Below are positions 8,066-17,026 of a stretch of DNA of 64,000 bases, piece after piece. Position 1 is the first letter of the stretch, and every line of letters begins with the position of its first letter. The notes below the pieces were generated by a model, which was not told the DNA's origin, searched no databases, and saw only the letters and a list, made by a program, of their open reading frames with translations. This DNA is from Yoonia maritima (GTDB lineage Bacteria; Pseudomonadota; Alphaproteobacteria; Rhodobacterales; Rhodobacteraceae), in contig NZ_PVTP01000002.1 in NCBI RefSeq assembly GCF_003003285.1, positions 186,001-250,000 on the forward strand, in the 5' to 3' direction. The position numbers and the translations under genes were made by a program.

Positions 8066-8940
8066 GTCCGGGTGCGTGTTTCACGCCAAGCAAGTAGAAC
8101 CGCACCGCCAACAATAAGAAGCGCGCCGATCATGCTGATGTGGTCGGGGCGTTCGCCGAATATGATCGCGTCATAGAGCGTTGCGAAGATCAGCGTGATA
8201 TAGCTGAATGGGGTGATAAAGCTGGCGTCGGCCCGCGCGACGGCGTTCACAAAACAGGTTTGTGCCGTTGCCATTAATACCCCAATCCCAGCAAGGGCCG
8301 CCCATTGTGGTGCCGTTGGTATGACCCAGACAGGCAGAACAGCCGCTGTTGCGATGGCAAGCCCGATCCCGTTGTTGATCAGTAGGACTTGGAAGGCGGG
8401 TTCACTATCTGCCAGTTTCTTCAGAAAGATGAGCTCCATACCCATCATCAATGCTGCACCAAGCGCCAGTAGCCCCGCCAATTGAAATGAGCTTGCGCCG
8501 GGGCGCAGTAGCACAATCGCCCCTATCATCGCCGCGAAGGCTGCAAACCAACGCCAAGGGCCGACACGTTCACCCAAAAGGGGGATGGCAAGGATCATTG
8601 CGAAGACAGGGTTTAGAAAACTAATCGCGGTGGCATCGGATAGGCGCATGTTGGCAGCGGCTGCAAACATCAGGCTGACCCCGGCCCATCCAAACACAGT
8701 ACGTCCGATATGGAGCCGCAGTCGGGGCTGTTTGATTTTTGGTCGTAGAATGCTCGCCGCTGTGCCGATCGCAATAAACGCAAATAGGAACCGCCCATGG
8801 CTGACCTGTAGCGGGTGTAACGGCGGCCCCAAGACATCAGTGCCGAGTGTTTTCGCGAGCAACATAGTGCCCGCGATGAATGCCGTTGCTGTGACGATCA
8901 GTGTTACCGCAAGGCGTGGATTTTGTGCTCGCAAAGTCAT
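8062..8940 (-). CDS. EamA/DMT family transporter
   Basis: A 292-residue protein with ten predicted membrane segments in two EamA repeats. Family features are visible: an N-terminal cytoplasmic RLAVTLIVTATAF start, DATAISFLNPVFAMILAIPLLGERVG closing the first repeat, and ASFITPFSYITLIFATLYDAIIFGE near the end of the second. DMT transporters export or import small metabolites such as amino acids. No substrate can be assigned. It is convergent with the ABC-2 permease and diverges from argD. Confidence 0.9.
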   Translation of the reverse strand: MTLRAQNPRLAVTLIVTATAFIAGTMLLAKTLGTDVLGPPLHPLQVSHGRFLFAFIAIGTAASILRPKIKQPRLRLHIGRTVFGWAGVSLMFAAAANMRLSDATAISFLNPVFAMILAIPLLGERVGPWRWFAAFAAMIGAIVLLRPGASSFQLAGLLALGAALMMGMELIFLKKLADSEPAFQVLLINNGIGLAIATAAVLPVWVIPTAPQWAALAGIGVLMATAQTCFVNAVARADASFITPFSYITLIFATLYDAIIFGERPDHISMIGALLIVGGAVLLAWRETRTRT

Positions 8941-9179
8941 GGCCGCATCTGGACCGCGTTTGGCGAATTTTGCAACGTCAGAATGCCGCTTGCGTTTTTT
9001 ATCTTCACGGCTTCAATGATTTAGGCTATCGGGGGCACATGAAGATGCGCACAACATACGTAAGCCGACGCCGACGCTAATTTAGCGCCGCTGTTTGTCA
9101 CGTCTTCTACTATCCCTAAAACATTGACACTTTGCCCTTGGTCCTGCACCAATCGGGCTTATTGATAAGGATGATCGCC

Positions 9180-10346
9180 ATGATCGCATCTATTTTGCCA
9201 ACCTATTCACGTGCCCCGCTGACTTTTGTGTCCGGCGAGGGGTCATGGTTGACGGAAGCAGATGGCCGCCGATTTTTGGATTTGGGCGCTGGGATCGCGG
9301 TGAACGCGCTTGGCCATGCGAACCCGGAATTGGTTGACGCATTGACGACCCAAGCGCAGTCGGTTTGGCACCTGTCTAACCTTTACAACATTCCTGCCCA
9401 ACAAAAGCTGGCTGATGCATTGGTTGATAAGACCTTTGCAGACACGGTGTTTTTCACCAACTCAGGTACCGAGGCCTGTGAACTGGCCGTGAAAATGGCC
9501 CGCAAGTATTGGTTTGATAAAGGCCAGCCTGAGCGGACTGATATCATCACGTTCTCTGGTTCTTTCCATGGGCGGTCAAGCGCGGGTATCGCGGCTGCTG
9601 GGTCTGAGAAAATGACGAAAGGCTTTGGCCCGTTGTTGCCAGGTTTTGTTCATCTGGAATTCGGTGACCTGATGGGCCTGACCGATGCGCTGGGCGATAC
9701 GACCGCTGCTGTGATGATCGAACCTGTACAAGGCGAGGGCGGTATTCGTCCCGTGCCTGACGCGGATCTAAAAGCGATGCGCGAATTGTGCGATGCAAAT
9801 GGTGCCCTGCTGATCTTTGACGAAGTCCAATGCGGTATGGGCCGTACAGGCAAGCTATTTGCGCATGAGTGGGCAGGCGTCACCCCTGATATCATGATGG
9901 TTGCCAAAGGTATTGGCGGCGGCTTTCCTTTGGGCGCGGTTCTCGCGACAGAAGAGGCCGCATCTGGTATGACTGCGGGTACGCATGGGTCCACTTATGG
10001 TGGTAACCCATTGGCTTGTGCCGTTGGTGCAAAGGTGATGGAGATCATCGCCGATGATGCGTTTCTTGCGGAAGTGAACCGCAAGGCGGGGCTATTGCGC
10101 CAAAAGTTGGAAGGGTTGGTTTCATCCCACCCCGATGTATTTGAAAGCGTGCGTGGGTCAGGCCTTATGTTGGGCCTGAAATGCAAAGCGGTGAACACAG
10201 ATGTGGTTCAGGCCGGCTATGCACAGGGTGTTTTGACTGTGCCTGCGGCTGATAATGTGATCCGGCTGTTGCCGCCACTTAATATTACAGATGAGGACAT
10301 TACTGTCGCGGTTGAGCTGTTGGATGCAGCGGCCGCGCAGATGTAG
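9180..10346 (+). CDS. argD: Acetylornithine aminotransferase (ArgD family)
   Basis: A class-III PLP aminotransferase of arginine synthesis that converts N-acetylglutamate semialdehyde to N-acetylornithine; relatives also act in lysine synthesis. In the 388-residue product the PLP lysine is Lys243 (VAKGIGGGFP) and the cofactor aspartate is Asp214 (DEVQCGMGRTG). SGTEACELAVK near residue 95 marks the phosphate-binding part. The second ATG (9180) is chosen because AAGGA at 9167-9171 is 8 nt upstream, whereas the ATG at 9171 overlaps it. It heads a likely operon with a GNAT gene 7 nt downstream and argF. Confidence 0.95.
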   Translation: MIASILPTYSRAPLTFVSGEGSWLTEADGRRFLDLGAGIAVNALGHANPELVDALTTQAQSVWHLSNLYNIPAQQKLADALVDKTFADTVFFTNSGTEACELAVKMARKYWFDKGQPERTDIITFSGSFHGRSSAGIAAAGSEKMTKGFGPLLPGFVHLEFGDLMGLTDALGDTTAAVMIEPVQGEGGIRPVPDADLKAMRELCDANGALLIFDEVQCGMGRTGKLFAHEWAGVTPDIMMVAKGIGGGFPLGAVLATEEAASGMTAGTHGSTYGGNPLACAVGAKVMEIIADDAFLAEVNRKAGLLRQKLEGLVSSHPDVFESVRGSGLMLGLKCKAVNTDVVQAGYAQGVLTVPAADNVIRLLPPLNITDEDITVAVELLDAAAAQM

Positions 10347-10352
10347 GGGTAT

Positions 10353-10835
10353 ATGCGTAATTACGATTTCCGTCGGTTAACTCGGGATGATCTACCTTTA
10401 TTGCGCCGCTGGTTCACGGTGGCGCATGTGAAGGCGTGGTGGCCGGATGCGGAAAGACAGATTGCGCAGATTATACAGGATTTGGATAATCCAAACGTCG
10501 ATATGCGGATTGTTGGCGTGGCACGTATGCCGTTCGCGTTTATCAGGGACTTTGATACGCAGGTATCAAAGAAATCTGAATATGCAGATTTACCAAAGGG
10601 GTCGCGTGGCATGTCGACATTTGTCGGCAATCCAGATTTCTTGGGGCCGGGGCATTCAACCGGCTATATCGAAGCACGCGTCCGCGATATGCGCCGAAAC
10701 AATGCGCTGGTTGCGGTAGGTCCAAATTCGACCGATACACGAACCATATCCATCTATAAACAGGCGGGGTTTCAACCTCGACGACTGGCTAGCACCAATG
10801 ATGGCAAACTTGTTCAGGTGATGACTCACCTTTGA
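10353..10835 (+). CDS. GNAT family N-acetyltransferase (AAC(6')-like)
   Basis: A 160-residue acetyltransferase of the group that includes aminoglycoside 6'-acetyltransferases and siderophore acetylases (Acetyltransf_8). It starts YDFRRLTRDDLPLLRRWF and has HVKAWWPD. The segment GSRGMSTFVGNPDFLGPGHSTGYIE takes the place of the family's later GIG(T/S)-type motif, and NxxSIxxYKQAGF is near the end. It lies between argD (7 nt) and argF (36 nt), so it is probably co-transcribed with arginine genes. Its substrate is unknown, and a role in drug resistance should not be assumed. Confidence 0.82.
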   Translation: MRNYDFRRLTRDDLPLLRRWFTVAHVKAWWPDAERQIAQIIQDLDNPNVDMRIVGVARMPFAFIRDFDTQVSKKSEYADLPKGSRGMSTFVGNPDFLGPGHSTGYIEARVRDMRRNNALVAVGPNSTDTRTISIYKQAGFQPRRLASTNDGKLVQVMTHL

Positions 10836-10871
10836 TTTACTGGCCAATGGCCCAACAACAAAGCGAACTCT

Positions 10872-11777
10872 ATGACGCATTTTCTTGATATTCACACGAC
10901 GCCCGCAGAAGATCTGCATGAAATCATCCGCAATGGTCGCGCCATGAAAGACGCGCGTAAGGGCTTGCCCAAAGGGACCCTGGACGCGGACCAACCGCTT
11001 GCCAATCACATGGTCGCGCTGATCTTTGAAAAGCCATCGACCCGTACCCGTGTGTCGTTCGATGTTGGGGTGCGCCAAATGGGTGGGCAGACCATGGTTC
11101 TATCTGGCAGCGATATGCAGCTTGGCCATGGCGAAACCATCGCCGACACCGCCCGCGTGTTGTCGCGTTATGTTGACATGATCATGATCCGTACCTTCGA
11201 GGAACAGACCCTGCTAGAGATGGCGGAATACGCGTCGGTTCCGGTGATCAACGGCCTGACAGATCGTACGCACCCGTGTCAGATCATGGCTGACATTATG
11301 ACATTCGAGGAACATAGCGGCCCGATCAAAGGCAAGCGGGTTGTTTGGTCTGGTGACGGCAATAACGTGTTTGCCAGCTTTGCGCATGCCGCGAAGCAGT
11401 TCGATTTTGAATTGGTCTTTACTGGGCCTGAAACGCTTGACCCTGAACCAGCGCTTGCTGGGCTTTATACAACAGAGCGTAACCCCGATAAAGCGGTACA
11501 AGGCGCTGATCTTGTTGTGACTGATACTTGGGTATCCATGCACGACCCACAGTCCGCCCGTGAGCGTCGCCACAACCAGCTGCGCAGCTATCAAGTGAAT
11601 GATGCCCTGATGGCAAAGGCCAAAGACGAAGCGTTATTTATGCATTGCCTGCCCGCGCACCGTGACGACGAAGCGACAAGCAGCGTTATGGACGGAAAGC
11701 ATTCGGTGATCTTCGACGAGGCGGAAAACCGTCTGCACGCTCAAAAGGCTGTTATGCGCTATTGCTTGGGTAAGTAA
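10872..11777 (+). CDS. argF: Ornithine carbamoyltransferase
   Basis: Makes citrulline from ornithine and carbamoyl phosphate in arginine synthesis. The 301-residue product carries the carbamoyl-phosphate motif STRTR (residues 56-60), the HPCQ motif (in [12 protein letters not shown]) and the ornithine-binding/catalytic motif HCLPAHR. Its size is normal for the anabolic enzyme. It is the last gene of the argD-GNAT-argF group and is followed 19 nt later by a strong bidirectional terminator. Confidence 0.97.
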   Translation: MTHFLDIHTTPAEDLHEIIRNGRAMKDARKGLPKGTLDADQPLANHMVALIFEKPSTRTRVSFDVGVRQMGGQTMVLSGSDMQLGHGETIADTARVLSRYVDMIMIRTFEEQTLLEMAEYASVPVINGLTDRTHPCQIMADIMTFEEHSGPIKGKRVVWSGDGNNVFASFAHAAKQFDFELVFTGPETLDPEPALAGLYTTERNPDKAVQGADLVVTDTWVSMHDPQSARERRHNQLRSYQVNDALMAKAKDEALFMHCLPAHRDDEATSSVMDGKHSVIFDEAENRLHAQKAVMRYCLGK

Positions 11778-11795
11778 TCTAAAGTGACCAACAAA

Positions 11796-11835
11796 AAGGG
11801 CCAATTCCTAATCAGGAATTGGCCCTTCTTTTTTC
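11796..11835. terminator. Bidirectional intrinsic terminator argF / pit
   Basis: A perfect 14-bp stem (11796-11809 with 11814-11827, loop AATC) followed by a T-rich run on the plus strand (11828-11834). On the minus strand it is preceded in the template by A residues that give TTTTT. It terminates argF from the left and the phosphate transporter gene from the right. Confidence 0.88.
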
Positions 11836-11857
11836 GTAGGGTGGATTTTAATCCACC
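11835..11857 (+). repeat. Dispersed palindromic repeat, copy 2
   Basis: CGTAGG followed by GTGGAT-TTTA-ATCCACC. It is the same sequence, base for base, as the copy at 16431-16453 and is closely related to the one at 6385-6410. It sits directly between the terminator hairpin and the stop codon of the phosphate transporter gene. Confidence 0.72.
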
Positions 11858-11862
11858 GCACC

Positions 11863-13344
11863 TTAGACAAACGCGGCTTGTAGTCCCAAGAAGATCACCG
11901 CGGAAATCACCGCTGCTGCGGGCACTGTGATGACCCATGCGGCGATGATCGTCATAAAGTGTGAGCGACGTACCAGCTTGCGACGACGGCGTTCTTCTGG
12001 GGCGATGCGCTTGGCTTCTGGGCGCTTGGCTGACGAATTACGCACCCGGCGCTCTGCGTGCCATTCGCGGAAGAAACCAACGCCAAATACCCCACCCACA
12101 GCGATGTGTGTTGATGATACCGGCAGGCCTAGCCAGCTTGCGATGATGACCGTGATCGCGGCTGATAGGGCGACGCAGTAAGCGCGCATTGGGTTGAGTT
12201 TAGTGATCTGGCTGCCGACCATGCGGATCAGCTTTGGCCCAAACAGGATTAGACCAAACGAGATCCCAAAGGCACCGATCACCATGACCCAAGTCGGAAT
12301 ATCTACTTTGCCCGCGAATGTGCCAAAGCTTTCGGCGTGCACGATTGCGGCTAGCGGTCCAACGGCATTGGCAACGTCGTTAGCGCCATGTGCAAACGAC
12401 AACAGCGCTGCCGATAGGATCAGCGGAATGTTGAATAGCACCTTCAAAGACTTGTTGCGGTTCTCAAGCCCTTCGGACTGCCGGCGCACAAGCGGAGCAG
12501 ACACGGCATAGATGATTGCACCCAAGACGAGACCAATCAGGCAGGCTGTGAATAGATCGATCTTTACGATTTTCTTAAGCCCCTTCATCGCGAGATACAT
12601 CGAGAAAACGCCGCCCATGATCCCGATCAACACGGGCACCCAGCGACGCGCGGCTGCGATTTTATCGTCTTGGTAGATGATCGCGGTTTTGATGAAGGCA
12701 AGGAACGCAGCCGCAATAATACCACCTAGAAGTGGTGAAATAACCCAGCTGGCCGCGATTGCGCCCATGGTTGGCCAGTTCACGGCAGCAAAACCAGCAG
12801 CGGCGATACCGGCGCCCATCACGCCCCCGACAACCGAATGGGTCGTGGACACAGGTGCGCCGACCCAAGTGGCAAGGTTCACCCATAGCGCTGAAGAGAT
12901 CAGAGCGGCCATCATCGCCCAGATAAAGATTTCGCTACTGGCGACGCTTTCGGGGTCAATGATCCCTTTTGAGATCGTGGAAACCACATCACCACCAGCA
13001 AGCAAAGCACCGGCACTTTCGCAAAGGGCCGCGATGACAATAGCCCCGCCCATGGTCAGCGCATTCGCGCCCACGGCAGGTCCCATGTTGTTGGCAACAT
13101 CGTTTGCCCCGATGTTGACCGCCATATACGCACCAAAGGCGGCCGCAGCGATAACGACATAAGATACTGAATCACCGCCGAAAAACAGCGTGCTTGCAAG
13201 TGCGGCCACGATAATAAAGGCGAGCGAAATGCCCAAGCCAACCAATGGTTTGCTTACGTATTGCGTTGCGTATTCGACTGCGCCAATACGGCCAAGATCG
13301 CGATCAAGCGTCTTCCATTGGTTTGATGGTTTGGAATCAGGCAT
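11863..13344 (-). CDS. pit: Inorganic phosphate transporter, PiT family
   Basis: A 493-residue transporter with about ten to eleven membrane segments and the two PHO4 signature repeats GANDVANNMGP (about residue 78) and GANDVANAVGP (about residue 320). PiT proteins import neutral metal-phosphate complexes with protons at low affinity. The central loop and the basic segment EAKRIAPEERRRRKLVRR are cytoplasmic. It stands alone with its own terminator; no pho-box or PhoU gene is visible beside it, which fits constitutive expression. Confidence 0.94.
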   Translation of the reverse strand: MPDSKPSNQWKTLDRDLGRIGAVEYATQYVSKPLVGLGISLAFIIVAALASTLFFGGDSVSYVVIAAAAFGAYMAVNIGANDVANNMGPAVGANALTMGGAIVIAALCESAGALLAGGDVVSTISKGIIDPESVASSEIFIWAMMAALISSALWVNLATWVGAPVSTTHSVVGGVMGAGIAAAGFAAVNWPTMGAIAASWVISPLLGGIIAAAFLAFIKTAIIYQDDKIAAARRWVPVLIGIMGGVFSMYLAMKGLKKIVKIDLFTACLIGLVLGAIIYAVSAPLVRRQSEGLENRNKSLKVLFNIPLILSAALLSFAHGANDVANAVGPLAAIVHAESFGTFAGKVDIPTWVMVIGAFGISFGLILFGPKLIRMVGSQITKLNPMRAYCVALSAAITVIIASWLGLPVSSTHIAVGGVFGVGFFREWHAERRVRNSSAKRPEAKRIAPEERRRRKLVRRSHFMTIIAAWVITVPAAAVISAVIFLGLQAAFV

Positions 13345-13420
13345 TGTGTCCCTCGGTTTTGAATTGGGCCGGGGGTAACGTTATTGGGGCGATGTCACAA
13401 TATATTTATAAAGTTATGAC

Positions 13421-13882
13421 TTAGACCGCAAAGTCACTGAGAACCTGCTGCAAGCCAGGTTCATCAACCAATTCCGCAGCCCGTGAAGGTGACGCCCACA
13501 TGCGGTCGCGCCGTTCTGCTTCGGGGTAGGTTTTCGACAGCTTTTTGACTTTGAACGGGTAAACTTTGACCTCGCATGGGATCACCGTACCGTTGTCAAA
13601 ACGCTTTTGACCGATGAACGATTGCATGGCGGTTTCGTCAGGCGACGCTTTTTTCACACCGCCTTCTTCCCATGCTTCTTGCTTGGCGGCTTCGACCGCG
13701 GTCAGCCCGTCAATTGGCCAGCCTTTTGGCAATATCCAACGCCCACTTGAACTGCTGACAAGCAACACCTCTGTCCCGGCGTCACCTTCGCGGTGGCACA
13801 GGGCTGCGACCTGCAAAGCAGGCGGTCGTTTAAAGAGCGGACGCAATGCGCCCTGCCAAAGGGTGTTCAACATGGAAGTCAT
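13421..13882 (-). CDS. NUDIX hydrolase
   Basis: A 153-residue NUDIX protein. The motif is WILPKGWPIDGLTAVEAAKQEAWEEGGV, in which the usual RE of the Nudix box is QE, as in the alphaproteobacterial DIPP-like group that acts on diphosphoinositol or dinucleoside polyphosphates. The N-terminus (LRPLFKRPPALQVAALCHRE) and the C-terminal MWASPSRAAELVDEPGL are also typical of that group. Its substrate is unknown. It lies 71 nt downstream of hrpB's neighbour region on the same strand and may be expressed independently. Confidence 0.9.
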   Translation of the reverse strand: MTSMLNTLWQGALRPLFKRPPALQVAALCHREGDAGTEVLLVSSSSGRWILPKGWPIDGLTAVEAAKQEAWEEGGVKKASPDETAMQSFIGQKRFDNGTVIPCEVKVYPFKVKKLSKTYPEAERRDRMWASPSRAAELVDEPGLQQVLSDFAV

Positions 13883-13953
13883 CGTCTGCCTGCCAATAGT
13901 CTTGTTTTATTGACATTTTATTAACACGCACTGATTCGGAATGCAAATCACGC

Positions 13954-16377
13954 TCATGTGCCGCGCGGTTTTGCGCGCAAAGTGGGGTCCGCTTGGGTCG
14001 GGTCTTCGGGCCAGGGGTGACGTGGATAGCGGCCGCGCATGTCGCGCCGCACGTCGGCATATGATGACGCCCAAAAGCCAACGATGTCTTGGGTGACTTG
14101 GACCGGTTTTTGACCCGGCGAGAGCAGCGTCACGCGAAGCGGTGTTTTCCCCACGGTTGGGTGTTTGGTGACACCGAACATTTCTTGCAGGCGCAGCGTA
14201 ATGCCGGGTGCTTCACCGTCGTAGTCGATAGGAATTTTGCGCCCCAGTGGTGTTTCGAAATGCGCAGGTGCCGCTTGTTCAAGCCGCTGCATTTGGTTCC
14301 AATCCAGCATGGCGCGAAGGGCGGGCAGCAGATCAAATGATTTCCAATCGGCGGTGCTACGCACCCCGCTGAGATGGGGCAAAAGCCATGTTTCTAAGCT
14401 GTTCATTAGCGCGTCGTCGTCCATCGCAGGCAGATCATCTAGCAAGGCGACCCTCGCACGGAACCGGTTCGCGGCCGCATTCGGGCGCAGGCCCAGTTGC
14501 CGTATGCCATCTAGCATTGCGATGGCCACTGCATCGTCGGGTGCATCCGACCAATTACGATCATCTAGCACCAATGCGCCTAGCCGTTCTTGTTTACGCG
14601 TCAGCACCCGGCCTTCGCGGCGGGACCACGTGCAAACATCAGCCCATTTGATTTGGTCACCAAAGGTTTCGCGCAGTTCGCTGTCACTAATGGCAACGGC
14701 TTGTCTGATGCGCGCCTCGCGGTTGTCACCATCCAGATCGGTCGCAACAATCAGGCGCTGCCCGGCGAGCGGATCACTTGCGTCCAACACAGCACCTTTG
14801 CCACCGGACAAGACGTAACGCGGGTCATCGCCCTTGCGGCGCAGTCCGATGCGGTCGGGGTAGGCCAGTGCGGCCATGCAGGCCAATGACATTGGTGCAG
14901 CCTTAGGCAGTTCTTTGGATAGGCGTGGTATTTCGGATTTGATCTGTGAAAGGGCCGCATGGTTCACTTGGCCCGGCCCATCATAGCGGCGGTTAAGCGC
15001 GGTGATGCGCAACGACAGATCACTGGATGCACCGCGCAAAGGATCGCGTGCAGCAAGGAGGGCAGCCAGCGGTGCCGCCTGTGCGCCAGCGATTTGCAGC
15101 ATATGTGCAAGGCGAGGGTGGAGCGGCAGTGCAGCCAGCGCACGCCCATGTGCGGTGATCCGTAGGTCAGCATCCAATGCGCCAAGCCCCTGAAGAAGGG
15201 CGCGTGCCTCGGCCAAGGCGCCTTCGGGTGGGGGTGTCAGGAAGAGCAGATCGTCACTGCCCCATGTCGCGATTTCAAGTGCGAGGCTGGCAAGGTCGGC
15301 GGCTTCGATTTCGGCCGGGGCGAAAGCGGGCAGGGCGCCTTCTTCGCCTTTGGTCCATAGGCAATATGCGTCACCGGGGGCAACGCGACCTGCACGGCCT
15401 GCACGTTGGGTGGCCTCGGCGCGGCTGACGCGTTCGGTGACAAGGCGGGACATGCCTGAACCGGGGTCAAATCGCGCGCGACGGGATTTGCCTGCATCCA
15501 CGACCACGCGGATGTCTTCGATGGTGAGCGAGGTTTCGGCGATGGAGGTCGACAACACGATTTTACGTCCCGATTTCACGGGGGCAATGGCGGCGCGTTG
15601 GTCTTTGAACGGTAAGGCACCGTAAAGGGGGCGGATCTGGCAATCCTCGGGCAGGCGGCCTGACAGGTTTTGCGCAACGCGGCGAATTTCACCTTCGCCG
15701 GGCAGGAATACCAGCATCCCTCCACTGGTCTCATGCGCGGCTTTGACGATCAGGTCTGCTGTCGCAGCCTCAAGCCGGGTGCCTTTGGGCAGGGATTTAT
15801 CGAGGTGGTGGGTAGTGACGGGGAATGACCGACCTTCAGAGGTCACAATAGGCGCGTTGTCGAGCAACGCTGCAACTGGTGCTGCGTCTAGGGTTGCGGA
15901 CATGACTACAACGATAAGGTCAGGTCGCAGAACCTGACGTGATTCCCATGCAAGCGCGAGGCCAAGGTCGGCGTTTAAGGACCGTTCGTGAAATTCGTCA
16001 AAGATGATCGCGCCGATCCCGGTCAGATCAGGGTCAGATTGGATCATGCGGGTCAGGATGCCTTCGGTCACGACCTCGATTTTGCTACCCGATTTGCTGT
16101 CGCCACGCATACGGTAACCGACCGTCTGGCCCGGTTTTTCGTCCAACCCTTCTGCCAAGCGTTCGGCGGCTGCACGCGCAGCCAGACGACGCGGTTCTAG
16201 CATGATGATCTTGCCGTTCGTGAGGTCAGCCTTGAGCATAGCCAGCGGGACACGTGTGGTTTTACCTGCACCCGGCGGGGCTTGCAGTACTGCACAGCCT
16301 TGGGCGCGGATGGCGGTGATCAGTTCGGGTAAGATGGGATCAATAGGAAGGGTAGTCATGGCCAGTGTCTGGGCCAT
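13954..16377 (-). CDS. hrpB: ATP-dependent helicase HrpB
   Basis: A DEAH-type RNA helicase-like protein of 807 residues. Motif I is APPGAGKTTRVPLAM, motif II DEFHERSLNADLG (DEFH), motif III SAT, motif V TSIAETSLTIEDIRVVVDAG and motif VI QRAGRAGRVAPGDAYCLW. The HA2 domain and the HrpB C-terminal region follow. In some bacteria HrpB contributes to mRNA processing, but its role here is unknown. The first ATG (16377) was used; a second in-frame ATG at 16359 would remove six residues. Neither has a clear ribosome-binding site. Two palindromic repeats lie directly upstream. Confidence 0.95.
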   Translation of the reverse strand: MAQTLAMTTLPIDPILPELITAIRAQGCAVLQAPPGAGKTTRVPLAMLKADLTNGKIIMLEPRRLAARAAAERLAEGLDEKPGQTVGYRMRGDSKSGSKIEVVTEGILTRMIQSDPDLTGIGAIIFDEFHERSLNADLGLALAWESRQVLRPDLIVVVMSATLDAAPVAALLDNAPIVTSEGRSFPVTTHHLDKSLPKGTRLEAATADLIVKAAHETSGGMLVFLPGEGEIRRVAQNLSGRLPEDCQIRPLYGALPFKDQRAAIAPVKSGRKIVLSTSIAETSLTIEDIRVVVDAGKSRRARFDPGSGMSRLVTERVSRAEATQRAGRAGRVAPGDAYCLWTKGEEGALPAFAPAEIEAADLASLALEIATWGSDDLLFLTPPPEGALAEARALLQGLGALDADLRITAHGRALAALPLHPRLAHMLQIAGAQAAPLAALLAARDPLRGASSDLSLRITALNRRYDGPGQVNHAALSQIKSEIPRLSKELPKAAPMSLACMAALAYPDRIGLRRKGDDPRYVLSGGKGAVLDASDPLAGQRLIVATDLDGDNREARIRQAVAISDSELRETFGDQIKWADVCTWSRREGRVLTRKQERLGALVLDDRNWSDAPDDAVAIAMLDGIRQLGLRPNAAANRFRARVALLDDLPAMDDDALMNSLETWLLPHLSGVRSTADWKSFDLLPALRAMLDWNQMQRLEQAAPAHFETPLGRKIPIDYDGEAPGITLRLQEMFGVTKHPTVGKTPLRVTLLSPGQKPVQVTQDIVGFWASSYADVRRDMRGRYPRHPWPEDPTQADPTLRAKPRGT

Positions 16378-16383
16378 TCAAGA

Positions 16384-16408
16384 GGGGTGGGTCAAGACCC
16401 ACCCTACG
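16384..16408 (-). repeat. Dispersed palindromic repeat, copy 3 (diverged)
   Basis: GGTGGGTC-AA-GACCCACC followed by CTACG, a variant of the GTGGAT/ATCCAC element in minus orientation. It starts 7 nt upstream of the hrpB start codon and is paired head-to-head with copy 4. Confidence 0.6.
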
Positions 16409-16430
16409 GGCGTTGCGTTTGCCGAGGTGT

Positions 16431-16453
16431 CGTAGGGTGGATTTTAATCCACC
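16431..16453 (+). repeat. Dispersed palindromic repeat, copy 4
   Basis: CGTAGG followed by GTGGAT-TTTA-ATCCACC, the same as the copy at 11835-11857. It lies in opposite orientation to copy 3, 22 bp apart, so the CGTAGGGTGG/CCACCCTACG arms of the two copies can form a larger inverted repeat between rpmB and hrpB. Confidence 0.7.
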
Positions 16454-16464
16454 CCTGCAAACAG

Positions 16465-16496
16465 AAAAACCCGGCAGCCAAAAGGCAACCGGGTTT
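16465..16496 (-). terminator. Intrinsic terminator of rpmB
   Basis: On the minus strand AACCCGG...CCGGGTT closes a hairpin with an inner GCC-TTTT-GGC part, and is followed by TTTTT. It lies 25 nt after the rpmB stop codon. Confidence 0.85.
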
Positions 16497-16520
16497 CATA
16501 AACTCTAAAAAGAGAATCGC

Positions 16521-16805
16521 TTAAGCAGCAGTTGCTTTAGAGATTTCTTTTTTCACTTTCAGCGCTTCTGCAGAAAGCTCAGCATCTTTGGCTTTCGCCA
16601 TGAATGCGTCCAGACCACCGCGGTGATCAACGGTGCGCAGAGCAGCGTTAGAGATTTTGAATTTGAACGAACGGCCAAGCACGTCAGACTGCAGTGTAAC
16701 GTCTTGCAGGTTTGGCAGGAACCGACGGCGTGTGCGGTTCTTAGCGTGGCTTACGTTGTTGCCCGACATCGGGCCTTTTCCGGTCAATTCGCAACGGCGC
16801 GACAT
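16521..16805 (-). CDS. rpmB: 50S ribosomal protein bL28
   Basis: A 94-residue L28, with the canonical N-terminus [21 protein letters not shown] followed by [13 protein letters not shown] and the alphaproteobacterial long form ending [11 protein letters not shown]. It is a structural protein of the large subunit near the L1 stalk. Monocistronic, with a strong terminator downstream and a 220-nt upstream region. Confidence 0.97.
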   Translation of the reverse strand: MSRRCELTGKGPMSGNNVSHAKNRTRRRFLPNLQDVTLQSDVLGRSFKFKISNAALRTVDHRGGLDAFMAKAKDAELSAEALKVKKEISKATAA

Positions 16806-17026
16806 GAGCTGTTCCTTGTACTGTGGACATCACCAAACCAGATGTTTGGGCGTCCTGTCATAGGGGTGATGGCCCCACCAAGGCAGGGTCGTGAATAAGA
16901 TTAGCGCCAGATAGGCGGATTCCTTAGACCCGTCAACCCGATTTGCCATCGCGGGCCGATCAATTCGCCCATCTGGGTGCCATTTATTGCGCCTGCGAAT
17001 AGTTAGTCAAAGGTTTGTTGGCCTGC

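Noticed and set aside
10353..10835. Aminoglycoside resistance gene
   Set aside because: The GNAT protein resembles AAC(6') acetyltransferases in outline only and sits in an arginine operon, so a resistance role is unsupported.
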